Assembly: GCF_000295095.1 (NCBI RefSeq) | Contig: NZ_JH806632.1 | Location: 1,049,210-1,113,209, forward strand | Direction: 5' to 3' | Source of the DNA: Actinomyces timonensis DSM 23838 | GTDB taxonomy: Bacteria; Actinomycetota; Actinomycetes; Actinomycetales; Actinomycetaceae | Length of the DNA stretch: 64,000 nt | Shown: one piece after another, positions 61,290-64,000 of the stretch | Layout: each line of letters begins with the position of its first letter | Numbering within the stretch: position 1 is the stretch's first letter | Notes under the pieces: generated by a model | The model's input: the letters and a program-made list of their open reading frames with translations, nothing else | The model's database searches: none | Told to the model about the DNA's origin: nothing | Made by a program: the position numbers and the translations under genes

Positions 61290-62636
61290 TCAGGCGAAGG
61301 GCTGTTGGACGGGGTTGATGCCGGACTCGTCGTGGGCCGTCAGACCCATCGCCAGGGGGGCCTCGTAGAGGCGCGGGGTGGCGAGGTAGCGGGCGTAGTG
61401 GCTGAAGGACAGGGGCATGGCCTCGGGGATGAGCGCCTTGATGACGCGCATGCCGACCTGCCGGGCCTCGTCGGTGGTGAGGTCGACGACGATCGCCTCG
61501 GCCCCGGCCCGCTCCAGGCTGGCGACCACCTGCTCCAAGTCGTCAGGGCCGTGCCGTAGGGCGCCGATCCCGTCCAGCGCGTGGATGGGCCGCGGACCCG
61601 ATAAGAGGAAGTCGAAGATGTGGCGCATGGAGGGGTCGGCGTCGGCCAATGCGCCTCCGACGACGGTGAGGTCGGCGCCCTTGACCTCCTCGAAGCGGGG
61701 GCTGCGCGCGTGGGAGCGCAGGGCGATGCGCAGGGAGGCGAGCTCGCGGTAGATCTTGGCCAGGGCGCGCTGGGGGTCGAGATCGCAGGTGGCGGCCACG
61801 ACCTGCGCGAGCTCGGCGTCGGCCTCGGATGTCTGGACGGCGTAGAGGGTGGGCACGCCGTAGTCGGTGGTGGCGTCGAAGAGGCGCACCTCCAGTCCCG
61901 TGGAGGTGCCCATGCGGTGGTACTCGGCGGTGGTCTCGTCCAGCGCGCCCGGGTCGACGGCGACCTCGGGCAGCCGCAGCCGCTGGAGCCAGGTCAGGGC
62001 GATGGAGTCGCGCTCGATGACCTCCAGCAGGCCGCCGAGCACGGCGGCTCGCAGGTCGGAGTGGGCGGCGGTGCCGGTGGACACGGGGTTGGTGAAGCGC
62101 TCGGCGGGGGTCCTGATGGGGAAGTTGAGGTAGACGAGGAGGGCGGGGACGTAGACCTCGCGACCCCGGGTGAGGGACCAGCCGCGCACCCAGCGCAGGG
62201 GCAGGCGGCGGTCGGAGGGAATGAGGCCGCAGCGCGGGTCGGCGAGCTCGGCCTCGGAGCAGGCGGGCCAGCGCTCGGGGCCGATCGCGGCGTCCCCGAG
62301 GCCCGCGGCGGTGTCCCAGATGAGCTCGGAGTCGGTCCACGCGCAGCTCGAGTAGCGCTCGAGGGATTCGACGAGGGCGATATGGCGGGCGAGCTCGGGG
62401 TCGATGGCGCCGCCCGCGCCGTCGATGTTGCCCGACTCGGCCCGGTGGTTCCAGGTGCGCTGGGAGGCCAGGGACTGGGAGAGGTCGCCGAGGAGGCCGG
62501 TCCAGATCGAGTAGGCGGGCTCGCCGGGGGCCAGGGGCAGCTCCGCGGCGCGCGAGATGAGCCCATAGGGCGACTCCAGGGCCGCGGCGCGCGCCAATGA
62601 GGGCGCGACGGCCTCGCGCAGGGCGGAGCGGTACAC
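61290..62636 (-). CDS. YcaO-domain cyclodehydratase
   Basis: ATP-dependent enzyme that turns Cys/Ser/Thr into thiazolines or oxazolines, 448 residues from the GTG at 62636. ATP-binding motifs are ALVESLERYSSCAWTDSEL near residue 95 and GGLLEVIERDSIALTWLQR near 205. SHARSPRFEEVKGADLTVVGG and a C-terminal DESGINPVQQPFA follow. The usual PxPxP tail is not present. GAGGAGG five to six bases upstream favours this start over the GTG at 62654. It is the first gene of the operon. Confidence 0.93.
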   Translation of the reverse strand: MYRSALREAVAPSLARAAALESPYGLISRAAELPLAPGEPAYSIWTGLLGDLSQSLASQRTWNHRAESGNIDGAGGAIDPELARHIALVESLERYSSCAWTDSELIWDTAAGLGDAAIGPERWPACSEAELADPRCGLIPSDRRLPLRWVRGWSLTRGREVYVPALLVYLNFPIRTPAERFTNPVSTGTAAHSDLRAAVLGGLLEVIERDSIALTWLQRLRLPEVAVDPGALDETTAEYHRMGTSTGLEVRLFDATTDYGVPTLYAVQTSEADAELAQVVAATCDLDPQRALAKIYRELASLRIALRSHARSPRFEEVKGADLTVVGGALADADPSMRHIFDFLLSGPRPIHALDGIGALRHGPDDLEQVVASLERAGAEAIVVDLTTDEARQVGMRVIKALIPEAMPLSFSHYARYLATPRLYEAPLAMGLTAHDESGINPVQQPFA

Positions 62637-63022
62637 GGAATCCTCCTCGGACACCTGTCAGGGACTCTTCACAATCCACGGCCACCCATTCAGGACTGGT
62701 TATGCCTGAATGTCGGGTCGCGGTGTCAGGAACAGCGCCTCCATCAGGGCTCGGCGACGCTGAACCAGGCCAGAGTCTGCCCGAGGCCGTGAGAGATCAG
62801 CCTCAGCCCTTCGTCTAGAGCGTCATCGCCCTCGAGTGGAGCGCGCTCATCCATTCGTCGCCGCGGGGTTCCGCCACGATCACCACGGATCATCGCGCGG
62901 GCGTAGGAGAACACGACACACACATATCCTCATTTGCGCAGTTCAAGCGGCTTATCTGGACTTTATGGGATATTCTCTGGCCATCCCTGATCCTGCTACC
63001 CCTGACCCGATGGAGAAGACTT
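62637..63022. promoter_or_regulatory. Divergent promoter region of the RiPP operon and its regulator
   Basis: About 380 bases between the YcaO gene and the LuxR-type regulator, relatively AT-rich near 62920-62980. It contains CATTCAGG (62687-62694) and CCTGAATG (62705-62712), a perfect 8-base inverted repeat with 18-base centre spacing, a candidate activator box for the YcaO operon. TATTCT (62971-62976) is a possible -10 for the regulator. No gene is supported within it. Confidence 0.55.
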
Positions 63023-63724
63023 ATGCCCTCCAGGAGCCCCTCCGCCCAGAATCTGTCTGATCTGATCTCCGTCGTGCTTGTCGACGACGACGCCATGGCG
63101 CTGGCGCATCTTCAGTCCTACTTCTCTGATTCCACCGAGTTCGAGATCCGGCTCTCCACGGGCTCCGTCCATGAGGCGCTGCAATTCCTCCAGGCGCACC
63201 AGGTCGATGTCATCATCAGTGAAATCCATATTCACTCCGAGGAGATGGACGGCGTTGATATGACGCAGGAGGTCCTGCGAACCTGCCCGCAGACCCGGGT
63301 CATTCTGCTGACATCCCTCGACACCGACTCCGACCTCATGCGCGGCCTGGCCGCCGGCGCGAGCGGGTTCCTGCTCAAAAGCGCGCCACCCCAGGAGATC
63401 CTGGCCGCCGTGCGGGCCGTCCACTCCGGCGCCAAGGTCGTGGCGCCGGTGCCCACGGCCCGGCTCATCGACCACGCGCTGGCCTCCGTCCGCCAGGCCG
63501 ATGGGAGCATCGAGCTGTCCGAAAGGGAGGCGGACGTCCTGCACCTGTTGTGCGAGGGCGCCTCCAATCGCGCTATCGCCGAGCGGCTGTCGATCGCCGA
63601 GGCGACGGTCAAGTCGCATATCTCGGTCCTCTTCACGAAGACCGGCACGAGCTCGCGCCTGGAGATGGTGGTGTGGGCGTTCCACCACGGCTACGCCTCG
63701 CAGGAGGCGCCCGCCGCGGGCTGA
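63023..63724 (+). CDS. NarL/LuxR-family response regulator, phosphosite Asp replaced by Glu
   Basis: A 233-residue DNA-binding regulator, likely controlling the RiPP genes. The receiver domain keeps the acidic cluster in VVLVDDDAMAL, LLTSLD and LLKSAPP with the conserved Lys. At the phosphoacceptor position it reads DVIISEIHIH, so E67 replaces the Asp. The C-terminal LuxR domain has ELSEREADVLHLLCEGASNRAIAERLSIAEATVKSHISVLF. GGAGA lies eight bases before the ATG. No kinase is adjacent. Glu can mimic a phosphorylated Asp, so it may be active without a kinase; this is inference. Confidence 0.9.
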   Translation: MPSRSPSAQNLSDLISVVLVDDDAMALAHLQSYFSDSTEFEIRLSTGSVHEALQFLQAHQVDVIISEIHIHSEEMDGVDMTQEVLRTCPQTRVILLTSLDTDSDLMRGLAAGASGFLLKSAPPQEILAAVRAVHSGAKVVAPVPTARLIDHALASVRQADGSIELSEREADVLHLLCEGASNRAIAERLSIAEATVKSHISVLFTKTGTSSRLEMVVWAFHHGYASQEAPAAG

Positions 63725-63788
63725 CCGGCCCGGCGGTAGCGGTGCCGACGGCGCCATTCCTCCCGCGCGCCGCTGCCCTCTCACATGC

Positions 63789-63810
63789 TCCGGGCGCTGC
63801 AGCGCCCGGA
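63789..63810. terminator. 22-bp palindrome between convergent genes
   Basis: A perfect palindrome, TCCGGGCGCT followed by its complement, between the regulator stop (63724) and the next stop on the minus strand (63816). Confidence 0.7.
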
Positions 63811-63815
63811 CGTTG

Positions 63816-64000
63816 TCAGCGCAGGACGCTGAAGATCAGGAAGATGAGCATGATGATGAAGCCGATGACGCTCGTCCCACTGCTCTGCGCCTTCTTGCCG
63901 CCGGGAGCCGGCCTGCCCGCGACCCGGGCCGGGCGGGGCTGAGGGCGGGCGCCGGGCACCACGCCCGGCGTGGCAGCGCCCCTGGGCATCGGGCGCATGG
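63816..64000 (-). CDS. Membrane protein, C-terminal end cut by window edge
   Basis: The last 60 codons of a frame that continues off the right edge. It is Pro/Arg/Gly-rich (GVVPGARPQPRPARVAGRPAPGG) and ends with one transmembrane helix, TSVIGFIIMLIFLIFSVLR. A start inside the window (63998) is possible. No family recognised. Confidence 0.5.
   Translation of the reverse strand, partial: MRPMPRGAATPGVVPGARPQPRPARVAGRPAPGGKKAQSSGTSVIGFIIMLIFLIFSVLR

Overview
The window is very GC-rich chromosomal DNA with actinobacterial gene content: a DUF5926 protein, a YwiC-like membrane protein, a class I aldolase of the 296-residue Fda type, a CshA-type surface fibril protein, and many starts that look leaderless. 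It best fits an Actinomyces/Schaalia-like member of the Actinomycetaceae; this is inferred from protein character, with no rRNA or marker gene present. I saw no tRNA, rRNA, CRISPR array or insertion sequence.

Positions 1-32,000 are mostly core chromosome: 3' part of pheA, two large membrane proteins, a glycosyltransferase, a secreted fibril-like protein, a Pro/Ala-rich membrane-anchored protein, fructose-bisphosphate aldolase, a two-component system directly upstream of an iron/organophosphate-type ABC importer, DUF5926, ridA, pgm, a YwiC-like protein, hisC/pat, a secreted-type alpha/beta hydrolase with a small partner protein, a methyltransferase and a holin-family membrane protein.

Positions about 32,000-46,200 form a genome-defence island. 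It begins beside a 5'-truncated pepC (aminopeptidase C) relic. Six tightly overlapping minus-strand genes follow: a DUF1156 DNA methyltransferase, a DUF499 ATPase with an N-terminal HEPN-like domain, a MutL/MORC-type GHKL ATPase, a PD-(D/E)XK (DUF4420-type) nuclease-like protein, a Z1-type superfamily 2 helicase and a Vsr endonuclease. A divergent 5-cytosine methyltransferase (Dcm type) lies at the far end. It reads as one composite modification/restriction system joining two modules, and is the strongest candidate for an undescribed arrangement.

Positions 46,300-52,850 carry a siderophore-interacting protein, a HepT/HTH-MntA toxin-antitoxin pair, a GNAT enzyme, two paralogous small membrane proteins, purB, and a Schlafen AlbA_2-type ATP-binding protein whose leaderless promoter sits inside a 13-bp inverted repeat.

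Positions 52,850-63,720 hold a RiPP cluster on the minus strand: YcaO cyclodehydratase, two Ocin-ThiF-like partner proteins (one fused to a SagB-like domain), SagB-type dehydrogenase, a precursor peptide, a membrane metallopeptidase with a PqqD-like front end, a LanB-type dehydratase and a SpaB_C-type protein. A divergent NarL/LuxR regulator with Glu in place of the phosphoacceptor Asp lies beside it. The predicted product is a polyazole/dehydroamino-acid peptide (thiopeptide- or goadsporin-like). Its 40-residue core is built of nine-residue repeats, and no exporter gene is visible.
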